Shown here: positions 1-8,809 of the stretch, in pieces
How the letters are laid out: every line of letters begins with the position of its first letter
How positions within the stretch are numbered: the first letter of the stretch is position 1
From: Candidatus Helarchaeota archaeon
Lineage (GTDB): Archaea; Asgardarchaeota; Lokiarchaeia; Helarchaeales; HEL-GB-A
Length of the DNA stretch: 27,329 nt
Direction of reading: 5' to 3'
NCBI GenBank assembly: GCA_013375405.1
Contig: JABXJU010000031.1
Location: forward strand, 1 to 27,329
Position numbers and translations under genes: made by a program
Notes under the pieces: model-generated
What the model saw: only the letters and a program-made list of their open reading frames with translations
What the model was told of the DNA's origin: nothing
The model's database searches: none

Positions 1-2
1 CC

Positions 3-215
3 CAAATAAACCTCTATTCCATTGCTGAATTTCGACGTAATGAAGGGTTGGTTTCTCAATTAGGCATTCCTGGTAGTTGGGTTCCTTTAACTATGCTCTG
101 CGTGGGGGAAGCCGGGGATGCCCCTGATTTCATTACGAAAAAACGCCCAAAGCCTCCAGTTAAAGATGTCGTTTTTGATGAGTTTTGGGGCATTCGTCAC
201 ACGCCCCTTGCCTAA
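3..215 (+). CDS. Nitroreductase family protein, C-terminal fragment (5' end outside window)
   Basis: An open frame runs in from the left edge and ends at TAA 213-215, leaving 70 residues. The end of the fragment has the usual nitroreductase C-terminus: a hydrophobic strand (VPLTMLCVGEAGDAP), then a basic KKRPKPP segment and a closing DVVFDEFWG segment. In this family that tail packs against the dimer partner. The FMN-binding N-terminal part lies outside the window, so substrate and exact subfamily cannot be judged. Nitroreductase-like flavoproteins reduce nitro compounds, quinones or other acceptors with NAD(P)H. A T-run follows the stop codon directly, so transcription probably ends here. 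The family call rests on the tail alone. Confidence 0.6.
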   Translation, partial: QINLYSIAEFRRNEGLVSQLGIPGSWVPLTMLCVGEAGDAPDFITKKRPKPPVKDVVFDEFWGIRHTPLA

Positions 216-229
216 TTCTCTTTTTTTTT
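216..229 (+). terminator. T-run terminator after the nitroreductase gene
   Basis: A run of nine T (221-229) preceded by a short pyrimidine stretch begins right after the stop codon. Archaeal RNA polymerase terminates at such T-runs without needing a hairpin. A similar CTAATTCT-plus-T motif follows the gene ending at 4463. Confidence 0.6.
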
Positions 230-499
230 GGTGAAAATATGAAACAACGTCATATTTTTCAAATTGATCGCTATCAATTGGAGTTCTAGATGCTCAACTT
301 TTTAAAGAGTTATGGCGAATTTTAAATCCAGCAGTTAAAATTATTTATTTGATTGGCGCTAGTTGGGATTAAACAAAGAATATTATTGGAGAATTCAAAA
401 ATTTTTCAGAAGAGTTCAATTAGAGAAATATAATGGTGGGACAATGTATATTATAACGGGAAATAAATGAGAATTATAAAACTCACCAGTTTATGTAAC
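230..499 (+). other. Gene-free stretch with a possible decayed reading frame
   Basis: No intact gene is seen here. A 16-codon frame starts at ATG 239 and stops at 287-289. In another phase a 31-codon open stretch (277-369, stop 370-372) reads like a protein segment (KELWRILNPAV, KIIYLIG), and it continues after the stop into GEFKNFSEEFN. Such frame changes and stops are what a decayed gene leaves behind, but no family is recognised and chance cannot be ruled out. Intergenic DNA this AT-rich often gives short open stretches. Confidence 0.2.
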
Positions 500-511
500 T
501 TTATTTTAATA
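500..511 (+). promoter_or_regulatory. Candidate TATA box for the first surface protein
   Basis: TTTATTTTAATA lies about 40 bases upstream of ATG 546. Start of transcription about 25 bases downstream would fall near 530, leaving a short leader that just contains the ribosome binding site. The match is AT-rich and moderately specific. Confidence 0.35.
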
Positions 512-532
512 TGAAAATCCAATTATAATTCA

Positions 533-539
533 AAAGGTG
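533..539 (+). promoter_or_regulatory. Ribosome binding site that decides the start at 546
   Basis: AAAGGTG lies six bases before ATG 546. A GTG at 537-539 is in the same frame but sits inside this site, so it is more likely part of the Shine-Dalgarno sequence than the start codon. Confidence 0.6.
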
Positions 540-545
540 TATGAA

Positions 546-3500
546 ATGAAAACTAGAAAATTGGCGTTATTGATGTTTATTGGAATTTTATTTGGGAGTA
601 TGATGTTGAATGCTCTTCTCTACCAATTAAGTTGGAATTCTAGAGAAAATAGAATGGAATTAGAACAAAATAAATTACCAACCCTACCAATTCTTGACGT
701 TCAGGATGAAGTCACGGAAGATCAATTTTTTGGTGAGGGGAAAAATATCAAAACCGGTTTATTTGCCAATATAACAGATACGATTACAATGAATACTCCA
801 TATTTGGAGGAACCTGGGTATAAATACTATGATCTTCCTATTGATACGAATTATCAAAACATAACGCAGACCAATCTCACATTTTTTGATGTAAATGCCA
901 AGAACACTACATATATCATCGAGGATAACCCCGAAAATTTCTTTTCAAACGCAGATGCTCCTGGCCAAGTTATATGGGGCGCGATGAGTTTCAAAATTCC
1001 GACTTCTTGCATATTAAAGCGAGTATGGGCATTTGTACAAGAAGTAGATCACTTAGCCCTATGGAATGTCTCAATTTTTAATGCGACGCGGGATTTAAAT
1101 GAAGAATTGATGGTACGACCAGATTCTCCTACGGGAATTTCCATCCTCCATCCTGCAACTAACGAGGGGCTCGTTGCGGCACATTGGCAAAATTTCACGT
1201 TCCCTGATGTTCAATTGAATCTCACCAATACATATATAGACGCAAATGGCTTTGCTTATTATTTTGTATTAGTTCTTTTGCCAGTTTTTGTTACAGAACC
1301 AGATGATTACGCCTTTATTTATTATTCATATGACGAAAAATTTGTTGATGATGGCTATGCATATGGCGGAGTTGTGGGGTTTACCTATGAGTATCAAGAT
1401 ATTGATGCATGTGTGAAATTAGAATTGGAACCGCTTTCAGCAACCCCAAACCCCTCTGATATTGGCTTATCAATTCAGAATCCAAACCGCCCTGATCCTA
1501 TTAATCTTACTATCGAAACAAATCATTCTATTCCGATAGCTGCAGCCTATAACCAATCTCAAGGCGGGATGATACTTGCACAAAATTTTACTTTAGCAGA
1601 ATATGGGACCATACACGATATTTCAGTTTATTTAAGATGTTTTGGAGATGTAGAATTATGCTTATTTGGGATACTACCAAATAATGAAACTGGTTTGGGT
1701 CCCATTTGGAATGTTAATCTTATTTCTGACTTGAACAGGACAATTAATTTATTAAATGGTACTGAAGGATGGATTAATTTTACGATGATTGATAAACCGA
1801 ATTTACCACCTGGAGAATACTGGTGGCTCATTGTAAGTTTATGTGAAACTGGTGGAAATATTACTTTATTTGGGACATCTAATCCATCTGATAATATAGC
1901 GGCCTTAAACATTACGGCAATTAGTACTGGAAATGATTTTAGTTTCGTAACAGAATCATTAGATAATTACACGTTCGCCACAGTAATTCATTACCAACCA
2001 GGAAAGGAGGTTTATCCCACAAATAGAACTTGGCTTTACAACTCCCTTTTAATTCCGGATATTTATGGTGATGTTCATTTTTATATAATGACTCGATGGG
2101 TTGGTGAAACAAGTTTCAATCTTACATATTTAATTGAAGTTGAAAATAATCAGTATATAACGCCAAGTTTTCACGCATTATTCGATGAAGGTCTCATTTG
2201 GTGGAATCTTTCCATACAAACCACTTTTCCATCTACGATTCTAGAAAAAAGAATTAATCTCTCCCTACCACTTGATTGGACTGTTTATAATGTGACAAAA
2301 GAGAAGGTAGACCATGGAGTAGCTAATTGGTCGTTTGAGCAAATTGGAGAGAAATACCATCTTTCGATATACAATGCATCAGATGGGCAATGGACTATTT
2401 GGTGCAATTCACCCGTCTCTTCAGTGAATTATACTATTGAAAAACAGGTTGGAGGGCAATTTCAGCCAGCAGCTTATGCAACGGTATATGATCAAATTCG
2501 AGTAAATATAACTATTGCCAATCAGACGGATGGAATTTGTTATTTAACAATCTTCTACCCTGATGGAGCGTCAAGCTTTGTAAATCAGACGGAAATTACA
2601 ACTGAGAATACTATCCTTTCGTGGTATCCCGAAAATGATTCTGCTGCAACGGGAGGTAACTATACTTTTGTTGTACATTGGTCAAATGGAACGGAAACAG
2701 GCTATAACCGTCAATATTTCTTATTTACTCCTATTCCCGCTAATCTCACTTTGGTCTCTGGTCTCCCTTCGCCTTATGTCAATGATATCACTCAATCCGT
2801 AATTGTCCGTTATAATGATTCACGGGGTGTCAATATTACTGGAGCAACTATGTCAGCCAATTTGAATGGAATTTCTCTCGAATGGGAAGATATTTTTAGC
2901 AAAACATTGAATTTTCAGGATGAAGGATTATATCGAATTAAATTAAATACCATAGGCTTAGATGCGAATCAAAATTATACGTTAAATATGTGGGCATTTA
3001 GAGACGGTTATGAAAATGTCACCTTTTCACTGCCACAAATTTCAGTTCTACCAGTTCCTACTTTATTAGAAACAAATGTTGAGAATATCACGCAGTATGA
3101 AGGTGAACAAATCAGTTTTTCCTGCTTCTTTAAAGATACATTCCACGGGCTTGGTATTGATTGGGCCAGCATTAATTATACGATATTAGGTACAAATATT
3201 ACTGGTCAATTGACCAATATCATGCCCGGTGAAAGCGTGTATATCGCGGACGATATGTTACCAAAAAATCTAAGCGGACGTGTTCTCCCCTATCAAATTA
3301 ACATCACAGCTACAGCATTCAATTGTGAGGCCAACTCTATTATTATCAATCTCTATGTTTTAAATAAAACCAGAACTCATCTTACAATAATTATTGGGGA
3401 TGGTCCTTTCATCCAAGGACAAAACGTGCGCATAAAAGCATTCTTACGCAATGAAACATCAACGCTTGGAATTCCTAATGCCACTATTCGCTTCACTTTC

Positions 3501-4463
3501 AGAGAGATAATTTTAGATCAAATTGCTATGACTGATCAAGATGGATATGCCGAGATAGAAATTTCAATCCCTGCAGAAGACTTCACTGTTGAGGCAGTAT
3601 TTGAGGAAACGTCAAGTATCACTCAATCTGCTGCAGAATCTGGGAAAATTACAGTTATTTCCTATACCGATCTTGCACTTTGGATTGGAATAATCATTGG
3701 GGCTTTCATAGTGGCAATTTTTGGAATCCGCCAATTCTATGTAAAACCAAAAAGAAGGCGAAAAATTGAAGGTTACAAATTGATAGCAAACAAATTCCAA
3801 GACATTGCCAATTTACGTCATCTTTTAATACTACACAAAGCCTCAGCAGGGTGCTTATATCAACAATCCTTTGGTGACGAACTAGATGGCGATCTGATTT
3901 CAGGATTTCTTTCTGCTATTTCCACTTTTCAAACTGAATTAAAACCAGTAAAACTCCCACGAGAAGAAGTCAAAACTGGTGGATTTGAACTAAGTTATCA
4001 AGACTATAAAATTCTCTTATTTCATGGGGACCTCATAAGTCTAGCACTTATTCATGAGGAGACCTTATCAGAACAATTTCGACAAAGGGCTCAATTATTT
4101 GTCCAAGAGTATGAAACAGCTTATCGTAAGTTTTTAATCGATTGGCGTGGAGACATTACTCCCTTCAAAACGAGTTATCAGTTCATCGCAGAGAAACTGG
4201 AACTCTCCCTCATCTGGCCGCATCAATTGCGCCGTCCAGGTCCCACCGAAAACTTCACTTCTCTTGAATTTTCTTTAATTCAAATTGCAGATACTATTAT
4301 GAAATCTCAAGCTATGGACTATTTCTTCTTACCCCTAGTTATTTCTATGGGACAGGCAGGATTGCCAGGATCCAAATTAGAAGTTATAGCCACTGTCTAT
4401 AACCTCAGACAACGGAAATTTTATGCCCCCCTTGATCCTGGAAGAATGAATTCTTCGGGGTAG
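546..4463 (+). CDS. Type I membrane surface protein with Ig-like ectodomain and cytoplasmic longin-like domain
   Basis: This is a 1305-residue protein. Residues about 1-24 (MKTRKLALLMFIG...) form a signal peptide. Residues about 25-1040 are extracellular, rich in aromatic residues, Asn and N-x-S/T sequons. They appear to hold jelly-roll-like segments in the first half and several Ig-like beta domains towards the membrane. One transmembrane helix lies near residues 1043-1066, followed by a basic KPKRRRK stop-transfer segment. The cytoplasmic part of about 235 residues begins with an alpha/beta domain (about 1087-1220) with the strand and helix order of longin/adaptin-sigma domains. It includes an LRHLLILHKAS strand, a helix, a YKILLFHGDLISLALI hairpin and two helices. 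About 85 further residues follow. The same domain occurs in the protein at 6355-8700. The fold assignment is by eye. Start chosen at ATG 546. The role is probably signalling or anchoring across the membrane; no enzyme motif was seen. Confidence 0.8.
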   Translation: MKTRKLALLMFIGILFGSMMLNALLYQLSWNSRENRMELEQNKLPTLPILDVQDEVTEDQFFGEGKNIKTGLFANITDTITMNTPYLEEPGYKYYDLPIDTNYQNITQTNLTFFDVNAKNTTYIIEDNPENFFSNADAPGQVIWGAMSFKIPTSCILKRVWAFVQEVDHLALWNVSIFNATRDLNEELMVRPDSPTGISILHPATNEGLVAAHWQNFTFPDVQLNLTNTYIDANGFAYYFVLVLLPVFVTEPDDYAFIYYSYDEKFVDDGYAYGGVVGFTYEYQDIDACVKLELEPLSATPNPSDIGLSIQNPNRPDPINLTIETNHSIPIAAAYNQSQGGMILAQNFTLAEYGTIHDISVYLRCFGDVELCLFGILPNNETGLGPIWNVNLISDLNRTINLLNGTEGWINFTMIDKPNLPPGEYWWLIVSLCETGGNITLFGTSNPSDNIAALNITAISTGNDFSFVTESLDNYTFATVIHYQPGKEVYPTNRTWLYNSLLIPDIYGDVHFYIMTRWVGETSFNLTYLIEVENNQYITPSFHALFDEGLIWWNLSIQTTFPSTILEKRINLSLPLDWTVYNVTKEKVDHGVANWSFEQIGEKYHLSIYNASDGQWTIWCNSPVSSVNYTIEKQVGGQFQPAAYATVYDQIRVNITIANQTDGICYLTIFYPDGASSFVNQTEITTENTILSWYPENDSAATGGNYTFVVHWSNGTETGYNRQYFLFTPIPANLTLVSGLPSPYVNDITQSVIVRYNDSRGVNITGATMSANLNGISLEWEDIFSKTLNFQDEGLYRIKLNTIGLDANQNYTLNMWAFRDGYENVTFSLPQISVLPVPTLLETNVENITQYEGEQISFSCFFKDTFHGLGIDWASINYTILGTNITGQLTNIMPGESVYIADDMLPKNLSGRVLPYQINITATAFNCEANSIIINLYVLNKTRTHLTIIIGDGPFIQGQNVRIKAFLRNETSTLGIPNATIRFTFREIILDQIAMTDQDGYAEIEISIPAEDFTVEAVFEETSSITQSAAESGKITVISYTDLALWIGIIIGAFIVAIFGIRQFYVKPKRRRKIEGYKLIANKFQDIANLRHLLILHKASAGCLYQQSFGDELDGDLISGFLSAISTFQTELKPVKLPREEVKTGGFELSYQDYKILLFHGDLISLALIHEETLSEQFRQRAQLFVQEYETAYRKFLIDWRGDITPFKTSYQFIAEKLELSLIWPHQLRRPGPTENFTSLEFSLIQIADTIMKSQAMDYFFLPLVISMGQAGLPGSKLEVIATVYNLRQRKFYAPLDPGRMNSSG

Positions 4464-4547
4464 GGGGATATTGTAATCCCTAATTTCTTTAACTTTGCGT
4501 TCTCTTTTAGTAAAACATTCGTAATGTCCCAGATTGTTTTAATTCTC

Positions 4548-4610
4548 TTTTTTTGCCTAATTCTTTTTTTGTCTAATTCTTTTCTATTCTTTTTTTTTAG
4601 GGGCTTTTTT
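4548..4610 (+). terminator. Tandem T-run terminator
   Basis: Four T-runs of 6 to 9 bases (4548-4554, 4564-4570, 4590-4598, 4605-4610) follow the large surface protein gene, with a CTAATTCT word repeated before two of them. Tandem T-runs are typical of archaeal intrinsic termination. Confidence 0.65.
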
Positions 4611-4688
4611 AAAGTAATGACTTACTAAAAATTACCGATAAGTTTCTTTAATGTAACAGATTTTTAACTTCATAACTAGAATGAAATA

Positions 4689-4698
4689 GGAGTTGATC
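4689..4698 (+). promoter_or_regulatory. Strong ribosome binding site for a TTG start
   Basis: GGAGTTGATC differs at one base from GGAGGTGATC, the full complement of the usual 16S rRNA tail. It ends four bases before TTG 4703 and supports that non-ATG start. Confidence 0.6.
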
Positions 4699-4702
4699 GC
4701 AA

Positions 4703-5227
4703 TTGGATTTTTTAAAGTTTAAGTATGTGTTAATTAAAAGTGGAATATTCTTATTACTCTTCTCGATTTTGCACTTCATTTATGAATGGATTCCAATAAT
4801 CCCTTTTGCTGTGATCGGTGGCACAAATGAGTCGGTTTTTCAACACCTTAAACTTGCATTCTATGCGTACTTGTTCCTGATACCAATTGAATATCTATTA
4901 TTTAGGAAAAATATAGAGCATCATTCTAGTTTCATCTATTCCCGTCTGCTTGTAACATTTATCATTCCAGGAATGGAATTAATATTGTGGTATAGCGTCC
5001 CTTCTCTTGTAGGAGAAATAACGCCATTAGCTTTAGAACTGATTTATTCGATGATTATTTTGTATATCATGGGAATTTTCGGAGGCATAATTGAGCAGAA
5101 CATGTATGGCACTGAATTCAAAACGAATATTCAGTTAGTAATTATAATTCTACTGGGTGCGGCCATTTACTTCTTTACGATATTTACTTTCACTGATCCA
5201 TTCTTAGATGTGTTTGCTATCCCCTAA
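4703..5227 (+). CDS. Small multipass membrane protein, DUF6512-like
   Basis: A 174-residue integral membrane protein with about five hydrophobic helices. The stretch HFIYEWIPIIPF followed by GGTNESVFQHLKLAF resembles the conserved N-terminal part of DUF6512 proteins, where an NES-WEHLKL-type motif sits between the first two helices. The family has no known function. The protein starts at TTG, supported by a near-perfect ribosome binding site. Its stop codon is 12 bases from the end of the convergent LLM oxidoreductase gene. The family assignment is from memory of the motif and is moderately sure; the membrane character is clear. Confidence 0.65.
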   Translation: MDFLKFKYVLIKSGIFLLLFSILHFIYEWIPIIPFAVIGGTNESVFQHLKLAFYAYLFLIPIEYLLFRKNIEHHSSFIYSRLLVTFIIPGMELILWYSVPSLVGEITPLALELIYSMIILYIMGIFGGIIEQNMYGTEFKTNIQLVIIILLGAAIYFFTIFTFTDPFLDVFAIP

Positions 5228-5239
5228 AAATAGCAACTC

Positions 5240-6274
5240 CTAATATTGCTCTTGGAAATACGAGATAATTTTTTCAGAATATACCGTAATGGCATTATCC
5301 CGTTCCTTGCCAGGATTTAAAAGTCCTAGAATGAAATATCTACATCCAGCTTTGGTATATTTCTCAATTTTATCAATGCATTCGTCAGATGTCCCGTATA
5401 CAAAAATTTCGTTAATAAGCTCGGTTGGTACTTCACTAATTTTTGCCGCATCTTTCATTGGATCCCGGCCCTTCCAGCTTTTAGAGGCATCTAGATTATA
5501 GGTAGGAGGCTCGTAGCCGTGATCTTTTATCTTATTAGGGGAAACCATGAGGAGAATCTTTCCTTGGCGTTCGACGATTTCTTGGGCGGAATCATGATCC
5601 TTTGAGACTACTGTGTAAAGTAAATAGCCAGGTGTAATTGCGTCTTCGGGGCGGTCAGCATCACGGGCGGCTTTTTTTACTTCGTTCCAATCGCGTTCAT
5701 AGATTTTCGGGCTGACTTTAAAAGGAAACCAACCATCACCAAGTTCGCCAGTAATTTTACGGGTGCGAGGGCGATTACCTGCTACAAATAAAGGAATATT
5801 AGTCGGGCGGGGGCTGATAAATGCCCCTTTGAGTTTGAAATATTGCCCATCATATTTGACTTTCCTCTTTTGCCATAGAAGTTTCAGGACTTCAAGGAAT
5901 TCTTTGAGGCGGGAGACGGGTTTCTCCCAGTTAAACCCATAACTGTCCAGATTCATGGCTTCACCTGCTCCAATTCCAATCATCACTCGATTCTCACCGA
6001 GAATCCGCTCCATAGTCATCGCAACATGAGCCATAACACTAGGATGAAGCCTATGAGGATCTGTCACACCGGTTCCCACTTTAATTCTTTTAGTCTTCAA
6101 TCCAAGGGCAGTAAGTACAGGCCAGACACTGAGCGCGTCTTGATTTCGCCCCCAGCCCACTAAGTGGTCTGGCATCCAGACAGAATCATAGTTGAGCTTA
6201 TCCGCTAATTCCGCTGTCCTATAAATCCATTTTAACCCACGAGGGGGCGTAAAGATCCCAAATTTGATGTCCAT
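5240..6274 (-). CDS. LLM-class F420-dependent oxidoreductase
   Basis: A 344-residue luciferase-like monooxygenase-family TIM barrel. The N-terminus MDIKFGIFTPP, then YDSVWMPDH and TKRIKVGTGVTDPHRLHPSVMAH, are the standard first strands of this family. RVMIGIGAGEAMN and LKEFLEVLKLLW follow, then IPLFVAGNRPRTRKITGELGDGWFP. The closest pattern is the F420-dependent group that includes methylene-tetrahydromethanopterin reductase and F420-dependent dehydrogenases. The substrate is unknown. The C-terminal part near residue 300 has the usual GTSDECIDKIEKY segment. A TTG 15 bases upstream is in frame, but ATG 6274 gives the normal family start. The gene is transcribed divergently from the second surface protein, with only about 80 bases for both promoters. 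It suggests the cell makes coenzyme F420. Confidence 0.85.
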   Translation of the reverse strand: MDIKFGIFTPPRGLKWIYRTAELADKLNYDSVWMPDHLVGWGRNQDALSVWPVLTALGLKTKRIKVGTGVTDPHRLHPSVMAHVAMTMERILGENRVMIGIGAGEAMNLDSYGFNWEKPVSRLKEFLEVLKLLWQKRKVKYDGQYFKLKGAFISPRPTNIPLFVAGNRPRTRKITGELGDGWFPFKVSPKIYERDWNEVKKAARDADRPEDAITPGYLLYTVVSKDHDSAQEIVERQGKILLMVSPNKIKDHGYEPPTYNLDASKSWKGRDPMKDAAKISEVPTELINEIFVYGTSDECIDKIEKYTKAGCRYFILGLLNPGKERDNAITVYSEKIISYFQEQY

Positions 6275-6354
6275 TCTCTCATCTACCAAAGTTTTTTAAT
6301 TACCATCTTAAGCTAAATATCAAAAATTGAAAACCAATATTGGAAGGGTTTGAT

Positions 6355-8700
6355 ATGAATAAAAAGTTATTTTTCTTATTTACTTTATTGTTTGGATTGG
6401 TATTTATCAATCTTTATGGATATCGGAATTTTTCAAATGCAACCACTACTCGGCTTGATGATTTTTCCATTTCAGGAATTTGTGAGTCTGGAATATCTAA
6501 TATTTATTATACTGAGGGTATAAATACAAATTCAACATTCAATAGCGAGTATACTCATACTTGGAATAAAAGTAAGGACCTGAATAATATGACAATGCCT
6601 TTAACGGCAATAAGAGTAAAAGTAACTCAATTACGAGATGCCCCTTATTCATTAATTATTACGGATAATACTACAAATCCCAAATACGCAGTTCCTGAGA
6701 CTGTATTTGATACACCAAAAGCAAGAATGGCTCAATATTTCAAGCTGGATAATTTCTCCCTAATTCAAAAAGTTAAGGTGTATTTAAATTTTACAACCGG
6801 TTTACTTGTTGCCGGACACTTTCAAATTGATTTTTTTAATGCCTCAGATTTCAGTAGTGGACCAATAAATATTGGAACGTATACGGATCGAGATATATCT
6901 CTGAATTTTGTGGGTTGGAAAGAATTTTCCATAAAGGAATATTTCGAACCAGGAGAGTACTACGCAGTTTTTACGAGTTGGAAGGAAGGCATTGGGAATA
7001 TGAATAATAATAGCTGGTGTATAAACAATTATTCTGCCCCCATTGAAAATAAAGGTGCAAGCCTGTTCGAAAATACAAGCGGATGGTTTTCCATTCCTGA
7101 TGATTCAACAGCAGATTTCTTGATGACCTTGGATTTAACCCATTATTGCAGCCCTCAAGAAGTAAATTTAAGTTTAACTATTAATAATCAGCCGGTACCC
7201 TTGATTCACAAGAGGGATTATTCGGTAAAAACAGCTTTATGGGGTATTCCTATTTTAGATAAACCTGTTTGGAAAAGCGAGATTATGTATTATTTGGATG
7301 AAGAACCAATTACAGATTTCAACGTATCAATTACAGTTAATAGGACAGTAGCGGGTGGGATAGTTGATACTAGAGGGCGATATTTCTATGAGGACCTTAC
7401 AACAGGGACATTTACAGCTAATCTAAGTTCAACACGATGGGACGTGAATTATAAAAAGGTAAATTCATCTCTTACACTATGGGTGTTCTTCAGATTTCCT
7501 GATGATTGGCGAGTTTCAAAATTCAATGACTCTTACGGGATGGAAATCATTGAATATGGAATTATGTATAGCTATATTTATGGGGAATACGGAAGTGGGA
7601 TATGGATTGAAGAAGGGGGCGATGGTACTCAAACCTTTGAGTACAGGGCGTCTTTTACTTCCCCGAATTATTTAACAAATACAGAGTTATCAACGAAGGG
7701 CCTATTTTCCAGTCAATTTTCGTCTGCAAAGGAAGCCTATCTTGGAGAATCCTTCAAAATTCAAACCTCAATTAAAAATCCAGAGGGCGAATTGATTACA
7801 AATGGAAATTGCAGCTTTTATCTGTACAATTCAGATGGTATACAAATTGATTCTAGTAATAAAACAAACACAAATGGTGTAGTGACATCGAATGATATAG
7901 ACACGAAACCCTTGGGACTCGGCACCTATACAATGGTAATATTTTGGACAAATGGAGAAGAAAGTGGTATAAGCGTATATCAAATTTCAATAAATTTCTC
8001 ACCTTTATTAATTACAATTATCGTTGCCATCATAGTCGCTGCTGCAACTGTGGTCGTTCTCACGTACGGACGGAGAAAAATCGCAGAAAGAAATTGGATA
8101 AAATCGCTTCATCATTTATTAGTCTTATCCAAAAAGGATGGCAGACCTATGTATAATTATTCATTTGGAATCGCAATCAAAGATACCGCTTTAGTATCAG
8201 GAATGCTTTCCGCTCTGACCAACTTTGTGAAAGAAACCACCGGTAGTAAAAAATTACTCCGGGTTATTGATCAAGAAGATAAGAAAATAATTCTGAGTCA
8301 TGGAACCCAAACAACAGTAGCAATTCTCTCAAATAAGAATCTACCAATCATCCGTAATAGAACACAGGCATTTCTTTCAAGTTTTGAAGAGAAATATAGT
8401 ATGAAGATGCAAAAATGGACCGGAGATACGTCCATATTTAAGGGAGCTAATAAGCTCGTGGAAGAACAGTTCCCTATAAGCATGGATCAGAAATTAATAA
8501 ACAAAGCTGGTTTTGAATTACAAGAATTTAAAGAACGAGTCCAAAGTGCTGAAGATAAATCAATAATTACTGAAATTCTCAGTAAAATAACCAATTTAAT
8601 AGACCAATACCAAGACTTAATTTTAAGACATTATAGTGATTTAATCAATGAAATAATTAAAATAGCCCATGAAAAATTAGGCGAGAATGCGATGGGATAA
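6355..8700 (+). CDS. Type I membrane surface protein with cytoplasmic longin-like domain, second copy
   Basis: A 781-residue protein. Residues about 1-22 form a signal peptide (MNKKLFFLFTLLFGLVF). An ectodomain of about 525 residues, rich in N-x-S/T sequons, follows and ends in an Ig-like beta domain (about 455-545). One transmembrane helix lies near 550-573, followed by RRK. The cytoplasmic longin-like domain spans about 583-707. It shares with the protein at 546-4463 an L-x-HLL-x-L strand, a Y-x-x-SFG turn, an L-x-SG-x-LSA helix, a KI-x-L-x-HG hairpin and a W-x-GD-x-x-x-FK segment. A final helical, coiled-coil-like tail (about 715-775) ends in EIIKIAHEKLGE. The start is ATG 6355 behind GGAAGGG at 6342-6348; an in-frame TTG at 6340 overlaps that site and is less likely. 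The ectodomain is shorter than, and not clearly similar to, that of the first copy. No catalytic motif was seen. Confidence 0.8.
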   Translation: MNKKLFFLFTLLFGLVFINLYGYRNFSNATTTRLDDFSISGICESGISNIYYTEGINTNSTFNSEYTHTWNKSKDLNNMTMPLTAIRVKVTQLRDAPYSLIITDNTTNPKYAVPETVFDTPKARMAQYFKLDNFSLIQKVKVYLNFTTGLLVAGHFQIDFFNASDFSSGPINIGTYTDRDISLNFVGWKEFSIKEYFEPGEYYAVFTSWKEGIGNMNNNSWCINNYSAPIENKGASLFENTSGWFSIPDDSTADFLMTLDLTHYCSPQEVNLSLTINNQPVPLIHKRDYSVKTALWGIPILDKPVWKSEIMYYLDEEPITDFNVSITVNRTVAGGIVDTRGRYFYEDLTTGTFTANLSSTRWDVNYKKVNSSLTLWVFFRFPDDWRVSKFNDSYGMEIIEYGIMYSYIYGEYGSGIWIEEGGDGTQTFEYRASFTSPNYLTNTELSTKGLFSSQFSSAKEAYLGESFKIQTSIKNPEGELITNGNCSFYLYNSDGIQIDSSNKTNTNGVVTSNDIDTKPLGLGTYTMVIFWTNGEESGISVYQISINFSPLLITIIVAIIVAAATVVVLTYGRRKIAERNWIKSLHHLLVLSKKDGRPMYNYSFGIAIKDTALVSGMLSALTNFVKETTGSKKLLRVIDQEDKKIILSHGTQTTVAILSNKNLPIIRNRTQAFLSSFEEKYSMKMQKWTGDTSIFKGANKLVEEQFPISMDQKLINKAGFELQEFKERVQSAEDKSIITEILSKITNLIDQYQDLILRHYSDLINEIIKIAHEKLGENAMG

Positions 8701-8765
8701 ATATTGACATTTAGATAATATAGATACCAAAATTAACCAAGTCGTTAGCAATGAGGGGAAAATAA

Positions 8766-8781
8766 CTTTATATATTATAAA
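8766..8781 (+). promoter_or_regulatory. Strong TATA promoter for the SNSSSSSF / radical SAM unit
   Basis: CTTTATATATTATAAA, preceded by a purine-rich BRE-like stretch (GGGGAAAATAA, 8755-8765), is one of the best archaeal TATA boxes in the window. The expected transcription start near 8796 leaves a leader of about 14 bases containing GAGGT (8798-8802) before ATG 8810. Confidence 0.6.
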
Positions 8782-8809
8782 TTTGTGGATTAAATAAGAG
8801 GTTTGAATA

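Noticed and set aside
537..539. GTG as start of the first surface protein
   Set aside because: The GTG is part of the AAAGGTG ribosome binding site for ATG 546, which opens directly into a good signal peptide.
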